NCBI GenBank assembly: GCA_009921465.1
Contig: RFXS01000005.1
Location: 1 to 36,015, forward strand
DNA: 36,015 nt
Reading direction: 5' to 3'
DNA from: Betaproteobacteria bacterium
GTDB lineage: Bacteria > Pseudomonadota > Gammaproteobacteria > Burkholderiales > Burkholderiaceae_C
This document shows, one piece after another, positions 25,133 through 33,127 of the stretch; position 1 is the first letter of the stretch; each line of letters begins with the position of its first letter. A model generated the notes under the pieces. It saw only the letters and a program-made list of their open reading frames with translations. It searched no databases and was not told the origin of the DNA. The position numbers and the translations under genes were made by a program.

Positions 25133-26298
25133 GGCAACGCCAGTCTTACCAAGGGGTGGCGGTGGCCGTGCCCATCACCGTGCCCTACCAACGCTACTGC
25201 ACCCAAGGCGCCCATTGGTTTGTGGGTCAAGCGGTGCAGGCTTTGGTGCAGGCATCCGGTTTGGCCAAGGAAGACATTGATGGGCTGTGCCTGAGCAGTT
25301 TTTCGCTCAGCCCCGACACTGCTGTGGGTTTGACCCAGCACTTGGGTTTGTCGCCGCGCTGGTTGGACCACATCCCCACTGGGGGTGCCTCTGGCGTGAT
25401 GTCGCTGCGCCGCGCTGCCCGCGCGGTGCAAGCTGGCGACGCCGACGTGGTCGCTTGCATCGGGGCCGACACCAACCATGTGGACTCATTTCGCCAAACC
25501 CTGGGCAGCTTCAGCCACTTTGCCCGCGACGCGAGTTACCCCTATGGGTCGGGTGGGCCCAACTCGGTGTTTGCCTTCATCACGGCCAACTACATGCGCA
25601 CCTATGGCGCGCGCCGCGAAGACTTTGGCCGCATCGCGGTCGATCAGCGCAGCAACGCTTTGAAAAACCCCAATGCCTTGTTCAAAAAGCCACTCAGTCT
25701 GGACGAGTACATGGCGGGGCGCCCCATTTCAGACCCCATTCATTTGTTTGATTGCGTCATGCCCTGCGCGGGGGCCGATGCATTTTTGGTCATGAGCCAG
25801 GCGCGCGCGCGCGATTTGGGCCTGCCCCACGCCATCATCCGGGGCGCCATTGAGCGACACAACGCCTATGCCAGCGACCCCATCATGGTGCAAGGGGGGT
25901 GGCGGCGCGACCTCGATGATTTGTACGCACAAGCCGATGCCACACCAGCACAAGTTGATTTTGTGCAAACCTATGACGATTACCCGGTGATCGTGATGAT
26001 GCAATTCGAAGACCTGGGCTTTTGTGCCAAGGGCGAGGGGCCACAGTTTGTTCGTTCGCACGCCATGACGCACGATGGCAGCTTTCCCAACAACACCAGC
26101 GGGGGTCAGTTGTCGGTGGGCCAAGCTGGTGCGGCTGGTGGTTTTATTGGCATGGTCGAGGCGCTGCGCCAACTGTGTGATCTCGCTGGGGAGCGCAGTG
26201 TGATCGGAGCGCAACTGGGCTTGGTCTCGGGTTTTGGCATGGTCACTTACGACCGCTGTTTGTGCACCGGTGCGGTGCTGTTGGGGCGTCCCGCATGA
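25129..26298 (+). CDS. thiolase-fold protein lacking the catalytic cysteine, SCP2/Ltp2-like
   Basis: This is a 389-residue thiolase-superfamily protein of the lipid-transfer/SCP-x type. Where active thiolases have the acylated Cys, this protein has T84-G-G-A-S-G89 with no Cys. The usual Gly-His-Pro is Gly331-Gln332-Ala333 in NNTSGGQLSVGQAGAAGG. A Cys-x-Gly remains near the end (CLCTGAVLL). A Claisen thiolase reaction is therefore unlikely. Cys-less relatives that pair with DUF35 proteins act as retro-aldolases on beta-hydroxyacyl-CoA side chains, as in Ltp2-ChsH2 of steroid degradation. The next gene, overlapping by ATGA, is a DUF35 protein, which supports that reading (inference). Confidence 0.9.
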   Translation: MRQRQSYQGVAVAVPITVPYQRYCTQGAHWFVGQAVQALVQASGLAKEDIDGLCLSSFSLSPDTAVGLTQHLGLSPRWLDHIPTGGASGVMSLRRAARAVQAGDADVVACIGADTNHVDSFRQTLGSFSHFARDASYPYGSGGPNSVFAFITANYMRTYGARREDFGRIAVDQRSNALKNPNALFKKPLSLDEYMAGRPISDPIHLFDCVMPCAGADAFLVMSQARARDLGLPHAIIRGAIERHNAYASDPIMVQGGWRRDLDDLYAQADATPAQVDFVQTYDDYPVIVMMQFEDLGFCAKGEGPQFVRSHAMTHDGSFPNNTSGGQLSVGQAGAAGGFIGMVEALRQLCDLAGERSVIGAQLGLVSGFGMVTYDRCLCTGAVLLGRPA

Positions 26299-27548
26299 CC
26301 ATGCCACTGATGCGCCCTGCGCGCAAAAACCCCATCTTGCGCACCCCGCAAATGAACCTGCCGCCATCGGCGCGCAGTCGGGTTGCGATGGGTTTGACCG
26401 CTGCTGCAGCAGAAGGTCGTTTTGAATTGCAGGTGTGCCAAGACTGTGCCACCGTGCAGTACCCCCCGCGCGAGGCCTGCGTGCACTGCGTGTCGCCCCG
26501 CTTGCAGTGGCGCGCCCAAACAGGCTGGGGGCAGTTGCTGGCCAGCACCACCTTGCACCACAGCAATGATTTGTTTTTTCGCGAACGCTTGCCTTGGCGA
26601 CTGGGCATGGTGGCGTTGGATGCCGGCCCATCGGTGATGGTGCATTTGCACAGCGACGTGGGCGATGCACCGTGCCGCTTGCGGGTGGGTGCGCGCTTGG
26701 ACCGGGCGGGGCAAGCGGTCTTGATAGGTTTCCCAGAGAAAGAGAGCGAACACATGGCCGACGACAAAATGCTGCGCGAGATGGGCAGCGACCCCAAGTT
26801 CCGCAAGGTGCTGGTGACCGACGGCAAAACCCCCGTGGGACAAGCCATGGTTCGGGCCTTGGTCAAGGCCGGTGCAGACATCGTGTGGGTGGGCCACGCC
26901 GAGCCTTGGAAGAAATTGCCCGGATTGAGTGAGCTCGCTGCGTTGCCACAAGTCACCATGTTGCCACTGGACCTGAGCAATGAGCGCTCGGTGACCACGC
27001 TGGCCGGTGAAATTGGGGGCAAGGTCGATATCGTCATCAACAACGCCGAGGTGCACCGCAGCCACGGCATTGGCAACCGCACCGGCACCGATGTGGCACG
27101 CATGGAGATGGAGATCAACTACCTGGGCTTGTTGCGCTTGTCCCAGGCTTTGGGTCCGGCCTTGCGCGGTCGAGCGGCCGATGGCGTGACGCATGCCTGC
27201 GCTTGGGTCAACTTGCTGTCGATCTATGCACTGTCCAACTTTCCTTCGCACGGCACCTATTCCGCCTCCAAGGCAGCTGCTTACTCGTTGTCGCAATGTC
27301 TGCGCGCCGAGATGCGCCCCGCTGGCATCCGTGTGGTCAATGTGTTTCCAGGGCCGATTGACGATGAATGGAATCAAAACATGCCGCCACCCAAATTGGC
27401 CCCTGACAGTTTGGCCAGTGCCGTTGTCAAAGCCTTGCGCGATGGCACCGAGGACGTCTACCCCGGGGATGTGGCGCACGAGTGGCTGCAGCGCTGGCGT
27501 GAAAACCCCAAGGTGTTAGAGCGAGAAATTGCAGCGGGAGGCACTTGA
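26295..27548 (+). CDS. Zn-ribbon/OB-fold (DUF35) protein fused to an SDR domain
   Basis: This 417-residue protein has two domains. Residues about 25-150 are a DUF35 module: zinc ligands C48-x2-C51 and C62-x2-C65, then an OB-fold with LGMVALDAGPSVMVHL. Residues about 168-410 are a short-chain dehydrogenase: TDGKTPVG at 175-182 in place of the usual TGxxxGxG, Asn-Asn-Ala-Glu, a Ser near 309, and Y322-SASK326. No stop separates them. An in-frame ATG at 26754 (codon 154) with a purine-rich AGAGAG stretch upstream could also give a separate 264-residue SDR. The DUF35 part should bind acyl-CoA and support the thiolase-like partner. The SDR part may reduce or oxidise the product aldehyde or ketone. 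Confidence 0.88.
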   Translation: MTMPLMRPARKNPILRTPQMNLPPSARSRVAMGLTAAAAEGRFELQVCQDCATVQYPPREACVHCVSPRLQWRAQTGWGQLLASTTLHHSNDLFFRERLPWRLGMVALDAGPSVMVHLHSDVGDAPCRLRVGARLDRAGQAVLIGFPEKESEHMADDKMLREMGSDPKFRKVLVTDGKTPVGQAMVRALVKAGADIVWVGHAEPWKKLPGLSELAALPQVTMLPLDLSNERSVTTLAGEIGGKVDIVINNAEVHRSHGIGNRTGTDVARMEMEINYLGLLRLSQALGPALRGRAADGVTHACAWVNLLSIYALSNFPSHGTYSASKAAAYSLSQCLRAEMRPAGIRVVNVFPGPIDDEWNQNMPPPKLAPDSLASAVVKALRDGTEDVYPGDVAHEWLQRWRENPKVLEREIAAGGT

Positions 27549-27550
27549 AC

Positions 27551-28345
27551 ATGAGCAGCAACGCACCCTTGTTGACGGCCTTGGTCGATGCCATGCGCAC
27601 GCGGCGCATTGAAGTCATTGACCTGACCCAAACCCTCACGCCCGACTTTCCGCAAATTGCCCTGCCCCCCGAGATGGGTCAGTGCTGGCCGTTTCGCATC
27701 GAAGAGGCATCCCACTACGACGAGCGTGGGCCGGGTTGGTACTGGAACAACTTCTCTTGTGGCGAGCACACGGGCACTCACTTTGATGCCCCCATCCATT
27801 GGATATCCGGGCGCGACCTGCCCAACAACGCGGTGGACACCATTCCCGTGCAGCATTTCGTTGCACCCGCTTGCGTGGTGGACTGCTCGGCACAGGTGGC
27901 GCAAAACCCCGACTACTTGCTCACCGTTGACGATTTGCTTGCTTTTGAGGCCGCGCACGGGCGCATCCCCGCTGGGGCGTGGCTGCTCATGCGCACCGAC
28001 TGGTCCCAGCGCAGCGACCCCGAGGCCTATCAAAATTTTGACGAAACCGGCCAGCACACCCCGGGGCCGAGCGCACAGGCCGTGCGTTTTTTGGTCGATC
28101 AGCGCGATGTGCTGGGCTTTGGCTCAGAGGCGATTGGCACCGATGCCGGTCAGGGCTATCACCTGCGCCCGCCTTACCCTTGCCATTACTACATGCACGG
28201 GGCGGGGCGCTATGGCTTGCAGTGCCTGAGCAATTTGGACAAGTTGCCCGCCACGGGTGCGGTGATCTTGAGCCCGCCCTTGAAGATCCAAAAAGGCAGC
28301 GGCAGCCCCTTGCGCGTGCTGGCACTGGTGGAACACGCGGCATGA
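27551..28345 (+). CDS. cyclase-family metal-dependent hydrolase (kynurenine formamidase/isatin hydrolase-like)
   Basis: This is a 264-residue hydrolase. The metal-binding motif HTGTHFDAPIHW is at residues 73-84, and VIDLTQTLTPDFP at the N-terminus is typical. A later LGFGSEAIGTDAGQG and a His-containing YMHGAGRYGLQCLSNL complete the family pattern. Members hydrolyse amides or lactams such as N-formylkynurenine and isatin, or cyclic esters. GGGAGG about 10 bases upstream supports the ATG at 27551; a TTG at 27545 overlaps the previous stop. With the indolepyruvate-type oxidoreductase and oxygenases of the operon it raises the idea of an indolic substrate, but the family is broad. Confidence 0.9.
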   Translation: MSSNAPLLTALVDAMRTRRIEVIDLTQTLTPDFPQIALPPEMGQCWPFRIEEASHYDERGPGWYWNNFSCGEHTGTHFDAPIHWISGRDLPNNAVDTIPVQHFVAPACVVDCSAQVAQNPDYLLTVDDLLAFEAAHGRIPAGAWLLMRTDWSQRSDPEAYQNFDETGQHTPGPSAQAVRFLVDQRDVLGFGSEAIGTDAGQGYHLRPPYPCHYYMHGAGRYGLQCLSNLDKLPATGAVILSPPLKIQKGSGSPLRVLALVEHAA

Positions 28346-29091
28346 ATGCCCTTGCCGCAAACGGTTTGCGCCAAGTGGCCTTGGTCAGTGGCGGCAGCGC
28401 GGGCATTGGCCGGGCGGTGTGCGAGCAGTTGATTGCACAAGCTTGTGAGGTGGTGTCGCTGGACGTGCAAGCGCCGAGTTGGCAACACCCAAAGCTGCAT
28501 GCCGTGCAGGTGGATTTGCTCGACCGCCAGGCCACAGCGCAGGCCTTGCAGCAAGTGGTGCGCGACTGGCCCATCAACACCGTGGTGCACAACGCGGGCT
28601 TGATCCGTGCGGCCTTGTTGCCCGACGTGCGCTTGAGCGACTTGGACGATTTGACGCAGTTGCACTTGGCGTGTGCCATTCAAATGGTGCAAGCGGCCTT
28701 GCCCACCATGCGCGACCAACACTTTGGCCGGGTGGTGGTGTTGTCATCGCGTGCCGCGGTGGGCTTGGCCACGCGCAGCGCTTATTCAGCCACCAAGGCG
28801 GGCTTGATGGGCATGGCCCGCACCTGGGCTTTGGAACTTGGCCCCATTGGGGTGACGGTCAATGTGATCGCCCCGGGCCCCATCCGCAGCACGGCCATGT
28901 TCCATGATGTGGTGCCTGCCGGCAGCGACAAAGAGCAGCAATTGGCGTCCTCTTTGCCTGTGCGCCGCTTGGGCGAGCCCGCCGATGTGGCCCGCGCGGC
29001 GGGGTTTTTTGTCCAGCCCGACAGTGGTTTCATCACTGGACAGGTGTTGTATGTGTGTGGCGGTGCCAGCGTGGGCAGCTTGAACCTGTGA
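28342..29091 (+). CDS. SDR-family oxidoreductase
   Basis: This is a 249-residue short-chain dehydrogenase. The cofactor motif SGGSAGIGRAV lies at about residues 16-26. Asp after the second strand (SLDVQ) suggests NAD preference. Also present are HNAG, a catalytic Ser in LSSRAA and Tyr-x3-Lys in YSATK. The end FITGQVLYVCGG is normal. It starts within the stop of the cyclase gene. It is the last gene of the long operon, and several small hairpins follow. Confidence 0.92.
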   Translation: MNALAANGLRQVALVSGGSAGIGRAVCEQLIAQACEVVSLDVQAPSWQHPKLHAVQVDLLDRQATAQALQQVVRDWPINTVVHNAGLIRAALLPDVRLSDLDDLTQLHLACAIQMVQAALPTMRDQHFGRVVVLSSRAAVGLATRSAYSATKAGLMGMARTWALELGPIGVTVNVIAPGPIRSTAMFHDVVPAGSDKEQQLASSLPVRRLGEPADVARAAGFFVQPDSGFITGQVLYVCGGASVGSLNL

Positions 29092-29228
29092 GGTTTCGCC
29101 ACCGAAACGTGGACAAAAGGGGCAGGGGGAATCCCTGAGAAACTCCAGCGTCGCACAAGCGACAATGCCAGTTGTTTTTCAATCGATGTCCCAAAGTGGG
29201 TCGTGAAAGTTGTTTTAAAGGAGTGATC
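29092..29228 (+). other. intergenic region with three short hairpins
   Basis: Between the last operon gene and the ABC binding protein are GTTTCG-CCAC-CGAAAC (29093-29108), CAGGG-N5-CCCTG (about 29123-29137) and GTCGC-ACAA-GCGAC (29150-29163). None is followed at once by a U-tract, though TTGTTTTT occurs about nine bases after the third. They could reduce read-through or protect the mRNA end. The gene at 29229 has a clear AAGGAG ribosome site. I found no confident promoter boxes. Confidence 0.4.
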
Positions 29229-30416
29229 ATGCGCACAACGAAATCAGGCCGTTTGCTGGCCTTGTCTTTGGCCACTTTGTTGGCCGCTTCCCTGGTTCAA
29301 GCCGCTGACAAGGTCAAGGTTGGATTTGTCAGCACCTTGTCTGGCCCCAACGGCGCTTTGGGCGCAGAAATCCGTGACGCCTTCAATTTGGCAGTCAAGC
29401 TCAATGGCGGCAAGCTCGGTGGTTTGCCCGCCGAGGTGTTGATTGGCGACGACCAGTTCAAGCCCGATGTGGGCAAGCAGCTGTTTGAGCGCTATGTCAA
29501 GCGCGACAAAGTTGACTTCATGACCGGCGTGGTGTTTTCCAACATCATGCTGGCCGGTTTGCCCGAAGCCGTGGGCGAAAAAACCTTTTACCTGAGCCCC
29601 AATGCTGCCCCTTCGCCAATTGCAGGCAAAGAATGCACGCCTTATTTCTTTGCCGTGTCTTGGCCCAATGACGCCTACCACGAGGCCGCTGGCCAATACG
29701 CCACGACCAAGGGCTTCAAGTCCGCTTATTTGGTCGCGCCCAATTACCAAGCGGGCAAAGACTCTTTGGCCGGGTTCAAGCGCTATTACAAGGGCAAGGT
29801 GGCCGCCGAGGTCTACACCAAGCTGGGCCAGTTGGACTATTCGGCCGAGCTGGCCGAAATCCGCGCGGCCAAGCCCGATGTGCTGTATTTCTTCCTGCCC
29901 GGGGGCATGGGCATCAACTTCATCAAGCAGTTCGTGGCCGCTGGCCTGAACAAAGACACCAAACTGGTGTTGCCTGGGTTTGGCGCCGACCAAGACATCA
30001 TCCGCAGCGTGGGTGACGAGATGTTGGGCATCAATGACACCGCCCATTGGGGCTTGGACTTGAACAATGCCGCCAACAAGAAGTTTGTGGCCGAGTTCGA
30101 AAAAGAGTACAAGCGCTTGCCCACCGTCTATGCCGCCCAAGGCTACGACACCGCTTTGCTGATCGACGCGGCCGTGCGCGGCGCCAAGGGCAACTTGGAG
30201 GACAAAGAAGCCTTGCGCCGCCACATCAAAGAGGCCAAGTTCGAGTCCGTGCGCGGTGCCTTCAAGTTCAACACCAACCAGTACCCGATCCAAAACTACT
30301 ATTTGCGCGAAGTGCAAAAAGATGGCCAGGGTCGCTTGGTCAACAAGATCGTTTCGCAAACCCCCGTGTTGGCCAACCACGGTGATGCTTACGTGCAAGA
30401 CTGCCCAATGAAATAA
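29229..30416 (+). CDS. ABC transporter substrate-binding protein, LivK/branched-chain or aromatic type
   Basis: This is a 395-residue periplasmic binding protein of the Leu/Ile/Val family. The signal peptide is residues 1-23, ending Val-Gln-Ala-Ala. The mature start KVKVGFVSTLSGPNGALGAEIRDAFNLAVK is the family hallmark. Later features are DDQFKPDVGKQL and YAAQGYDTALLIDAAV. AAGGAG lies 8 bases upstream of the chosen ATG. In Burkholderiales many such proteins bind aromatic acids rather than amino acids, and the surrounding oxygenase genes favour that. Confidence 0.93.
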   Translation: MRTTKSGRLLALSLATLLAASLVQAADKVKVGFVSTLSGPNGALGAEIRDAFNLAVKLNGGKLGGLPAEVLIGDDQFKPDVGKQLFERYVKRDKVDFMTGVVFSNIMLAGLPEAVGEKTFYLSPNAAPSPIAGKECTPYFFAVSWPNDAYHEAAGQYATTKGFKSAYLVAPNYQAGKDSLAGFKRYYKGKVAAEVYTKLGQLDYSAELAEIRAAKPDVLYFFLPGGMGINFIKQFVAAGLNKDTKLVLPGFGADQDIIRSVGDEMLGINDTAHWGLDLNNAANKKFVAEFEKEYKRLPTVYAAQGYDTALLIDAAVRGAKGNLEDKEALRRHIKEAKFESVRGAFKFNTNQYPIQNYYLREVQKDGQGRLVNKIVSQTPVLANHGDAYVQDCPMK

Positions 30417-30440
30417 GCGCCTGTGCGCTGACACCCTGAG

Positions 30441-30476
30441 GCCCCACCACGCTGTGGTGGGGCATTTTTTGTTTTT
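30441..30476 (+). terminator. rho-independent terminator after the binding-protein gene
   Basis: GCCCCACCAC (30441-30450) and GTGGTGGGGC (30454-30463) form a perfect 10-bp GC-rich stem with a GCT loop, followed by ATTTTTTGTTTTT. It lies between the binding-protein gene and the permease genes. It probably causes partial termination, giving more binding protein than membrane complex. Confidence 0.85.
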
Positions 30477-30493
30477 GACCGGTACGCAAGTGC

Positions 30494-31411
30494 ATGACCT
30501 GGATATTGTTTCTTGAGCAAAGCCTCAACGGGCTGCAGTTTGGTTTGATGCTGTTTTTGCTGGCCTCTGGCTTGACCTTGGTGTTTGGCATCATGGACAT
30601 GATCAACCTGGCGCATGGTGCTTTGTACATGGTGGGTGCCTTCTTGACCGCCTGGCTTGCTGACATGACGCACTCCTTCTTGTGGGGTGTTTTGTTGGCC
30701 GTTCCGCTGACCGCGGTGTTTGGCATGGTGTTGGAGTCAACCTTGTTGCGCAGCCTTTACCGGCGTGACCACATGTCACAGGTGCTGGCCACGTTTGCGC
30801 TGATCCTCATCATCAATGAAGCGGTGCGCATGGTTTGGGGCAGCGATTTGGCCTTGTCAGCGCCGGCGGCCTTGTCTGGTCCGGTCGAATTGTTGCCCGG
30901 TCTGAAGTACCCCAGCTACCGCTTGCTCATCATTGGGGTGGGCTTGGCATTGGCCTTGTTTTTGTATTTGGTCGTGACGCAAACCCGCATGGGTGCTTGG
31001 GTGCGGGCCGGTGCCTCCAACCGTGACATGGCCATGGCCATGGGCATCAACATACAGCGCTTGTTCACTTTGGTGTTTGGCTTGGGTGCGGCCATGTGCG
31101 CGGTGGCGGGCGCCATGCTCGGGCCACTGCTGGCCGTTCAAGTGGGCATGGGCGAAAGCATTTTGATCTTGGCCTTTGTGGTCATCGTGATTGGTGGCAT
31201 TGGCTCGATTTGGGGCGCTTTTGTGGGCTCGTTGCTGGTGGGCTTTGTCGATACCTTTGGCCGCACCTTGCTGCCGCATCTGTTTCGCGAGTTGTTTCCT
31301 CCCCAAGTGGCGGCCACGGCAGGCCCGGCCGCTGCGTCCATCATGGTGTACCTGTTGATGGCGGTGGTGTTGTTCATCCGCCCACAGGGCTTGTTTTCGC
31401 GCCGATCATGA
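30494..31411 (+). CDS. branched-chain-type ABC transporter permease, LivH family
   Basis: This 305-residue inner-membrane permease has about eight hydrophobic segments. Its N-terminus, SLNGLQFGLMLFLLASGLTLVFGIMDMINLAHGALYM, is the LivH signature. The cytoplasmic coupling region near ASNRDMAMAMGIN is present. The stop overlaps the start of the LivM-like gene by ATGA. Confidence 0.93.
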   Translation: MTWILFLEQSLNGLQFGLMLFLLASGLTLVFGIMDMINLAHGALYMVGAFLTAWLADMTHSFLWGVLLAVPLTAVFGMVLESTLLRSLYRRDHMSQVLATFALILIINEAVRMVWGSDLALSAPAALSGPVELLPGLKYPSYRLLIIGVGLALALFLYLVVTQTRMGAWVRAGASNRDMAMAMGINIQRLFTLVFGLGAAMCAVAGAMLGPLLAVQVGMGESILILAFVVIVIGGIGSIWGAFVGSLLVGFVDTFGRTLLPHLFRELFPPQVAATAGPAAASIMVYLLMAVVLFIRPQGLFSRRS

Positions 31412-32379
31412 ACGCGAACCCATCCTCCACCACATTCACCAAGCCCTGGCTTTGGTGCTTGCTCATGGCGCTGGCCATTGGCCTGGGTTGGCTGATGCAA
31501 TCGCAGGGCATGAGTTTTTACTTGTCCATGCTCAGCCGCATGATGATTTACGGCCTGGCAGCTTGCAGCCTGAACCTGATCTTGGGTTACGGGGGCTTGG
31601 TGTCGTTTGGTCACGCTGCATTTGTCGGGATTGGAGCCTACACCGTGGGCATCTTGATCACCGAAGGCGTGCCCAGCGGGTGGATTGGTTTTCCAGCGGC
31701 CATGCTGGTGTCGGCGCTGTTTGCCGCCTTGATCGGTGCCATCTCGCTGCGCACCCGTGGCGTGTACTTCATCATGATCACCTTGGCTTTTGCGCAAATG
31801 GTTTATTACCTGGTCAATTCGGTCAAGGCCTACGGTGGCGATGAGGGCCTGAACATCCGCATGCGTTCTGATTTTGGTTTTGGACTGAACTTGAAAAACG
31901 ATTTGGCGTTTTATTACCTGGTGCTGCTGTGCCTGGCCCTGAGCCTGTGGTTCATGCACCGCTTGATGCATTCGCGCTTTGGCCGGGTGGTGCTGGCCCA
32001 GCGCGATGACGATGTGCGCACCGAAGCCTTGGGGTTTGCGGTGTACCGCTACCAAATGATTTTGTTTGTCCTTGCTGGGGCCATTGGCGGTTTGTCTGGC
32101 GCACTGATGGTCAACCAACAAAACTATGTCAATCCCAATTTGATGCACTGGACGCAATCGGGCGTGCTCATGGTGATGGTCATTTTGGGTGGCGTGGGCA
32201 CCTTGGCCGGCGGCCTGTGGGGGGCTTTGTTGTTGTTGACCCTGGAAGACGTGTTTGCCGAATACACCGTGCATTGGCAGTTTTACGTGGGTTGGATTTT
32301 GCTGGCGGTGGTGCTGATGGCACCCCAAGGCTTGGCCGGTTTGTTCAAGCGCAAGCCAAAGGGGGTGGGCCATGGCTGA
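31408..32379 (+). CDS. branched-chain-type ABC transporter permease, LivM family
   Basis: This is a 323-residue polytopic permease. LNLILGYGGLVSFGHAAFVGIGAYT (near residues 55-80) and RTRGVYFIMITLAFAQM are LivM signatures. The coupling region with Asp-Asp-Asp-Val-Arg-Thr-Glu-Ala-Leu-Gly is present. The C-terminus ends in basic residues. It overlaps the ATPase gene by 8 bases. Confidence 0.93.
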   Translation: MNANPSSTTFTKPWLWCLLMALAIGLGWLMQSQGMSFYLSMLSRMMIYGLAACSLNLILGYGGLVSFGHAAFVGIGAYTVGILITEGVPSGWIGFPAAMLVSALFAALIGAISLRTRGVYFIMITLAFAQMVYYLVNSVKAYGGDEGLNIRMRSDFGFGLNLKNDLAFYYLVLLCLALSLWFMHRLMHSRFGRVVLAQRDDDVRTEALGFAVYRYQMILFVLAGAIGGLSGALMVNQQNYVNPNLMHWTQSGVLMVMVILGGVGTLAGGLWGALLLLTLEDVFAEYTVHWQFYVGWILLAVVLMAPQGLAGLFKRKPKGVGHG

Positions 32380-33127
32380 TGCGGTGCTGCAAGTCAAATC
32401 CTTGGTCAAGCATTTTGGTGCCCTGTGTGCCACCGACCATGTCAGCTTGGATGTGCGCGCAGGCGAAATCCACGCCCTGATCGGGCCCAATGGTGCGGGC
32501 AAAACCAGTCTGGTGGCCCAACTCTCGGGCTTGCTCGCCAGTGATGCGGGGCAGGTGCTTTTCTTGAACGAAGACATCACCGCCATGAGCGCACACCAGC
32601 GGGTGCGACGGGGTTTGGTGCGCTCGTTTCAAATCACCCGCTTGTTCAAATCGTTCACGGTGCGCGACAACGTCGCGTTGGCCGTGCAAGCCCGCACGGG
32701 CAACGCCTATTCTTTTTGGAAACCGGTGGCAGCAGAACGTGCTTTGCACGACGAGGCACAGGCCATCTTGCATGACATTGGCCTGGCCGAGCGTGCCGAC
32801 GAATTGGCCCAAAACTTATCGCATGGCGAGCAGCGCGTGCTCGAGGTCGGCTTGGCCATGGCCACCGCGCCCAAGTTGCTGCTCCTCGACGAGCCCATGG
32901 CGGGCACGGGCCCGGAGGAGTCGCAGCGCATCGTCGATCTGATCGCGGGCCTGAAAAACCGCGTTGCCATTTTGCTGGTCGAGCACGACATGGAGGCTGT
33001 GTTTCGCTTGGCCGACCGCATCTCGGTGTTGGTCAATGGCGCGGTCATCGCCTGCGGCGCGCCCCACGACATTCGCCACGACCCGATGGTGATCGCCGCC
33101 TATTTGGGCGAGGAGCAAAGCGCATGA
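32372..33127 (+). CDS. ABC transporter ATP-binding protein, LivG family
   Basis: This 251-residue ATPase has Walker A GPNGAGKTS (near residue 40), the signature LSHGEQR (about 149-155), Walker B LLLLDEP and H-loop VEHDM. The extended loop after Walker A and the C-terminal PHDIRHDPMVIAAYLG are typical of LivG. It pairs with the following LivF-like subunit; the genes overlap by ATGA. Confidence 0.94.
   Translation: MADAVLQVKSLVKHFGALCATDHVSLDVRAGEIHALIGPNGAGKTSLVAQLSGLLASDAGQVLFLNEDITAMSAHQRVRRGLVRSFQITRLFKSFTVRDNVALAVQARTGNAYSFWKPVAAERALHDEAQAILHDIGLAERADELAQNLSHGEQRVLEVGLAMATAPKLLLLDEPMAGTGPEESQRIVDLIAGLKNRVAILLVEHDMEAVFRLADRISVLVNGAVIACGAPHDIRHDPMVIAAYLGEEQSA

Noticed and set aside
29244-30434. 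Antisense open frame of 396 codons opposite the ABC binding protein
   Set aside because: Exactly mirrors a well-supported plus-strand gene and shows no domain of its own.
31138-32586. Antisense open frame of 482 codons opposite the LivM/LivG genes
   Set aside because: Composition is shadow-like and it spans several overlapping plus-strand genes with clear family signatures.
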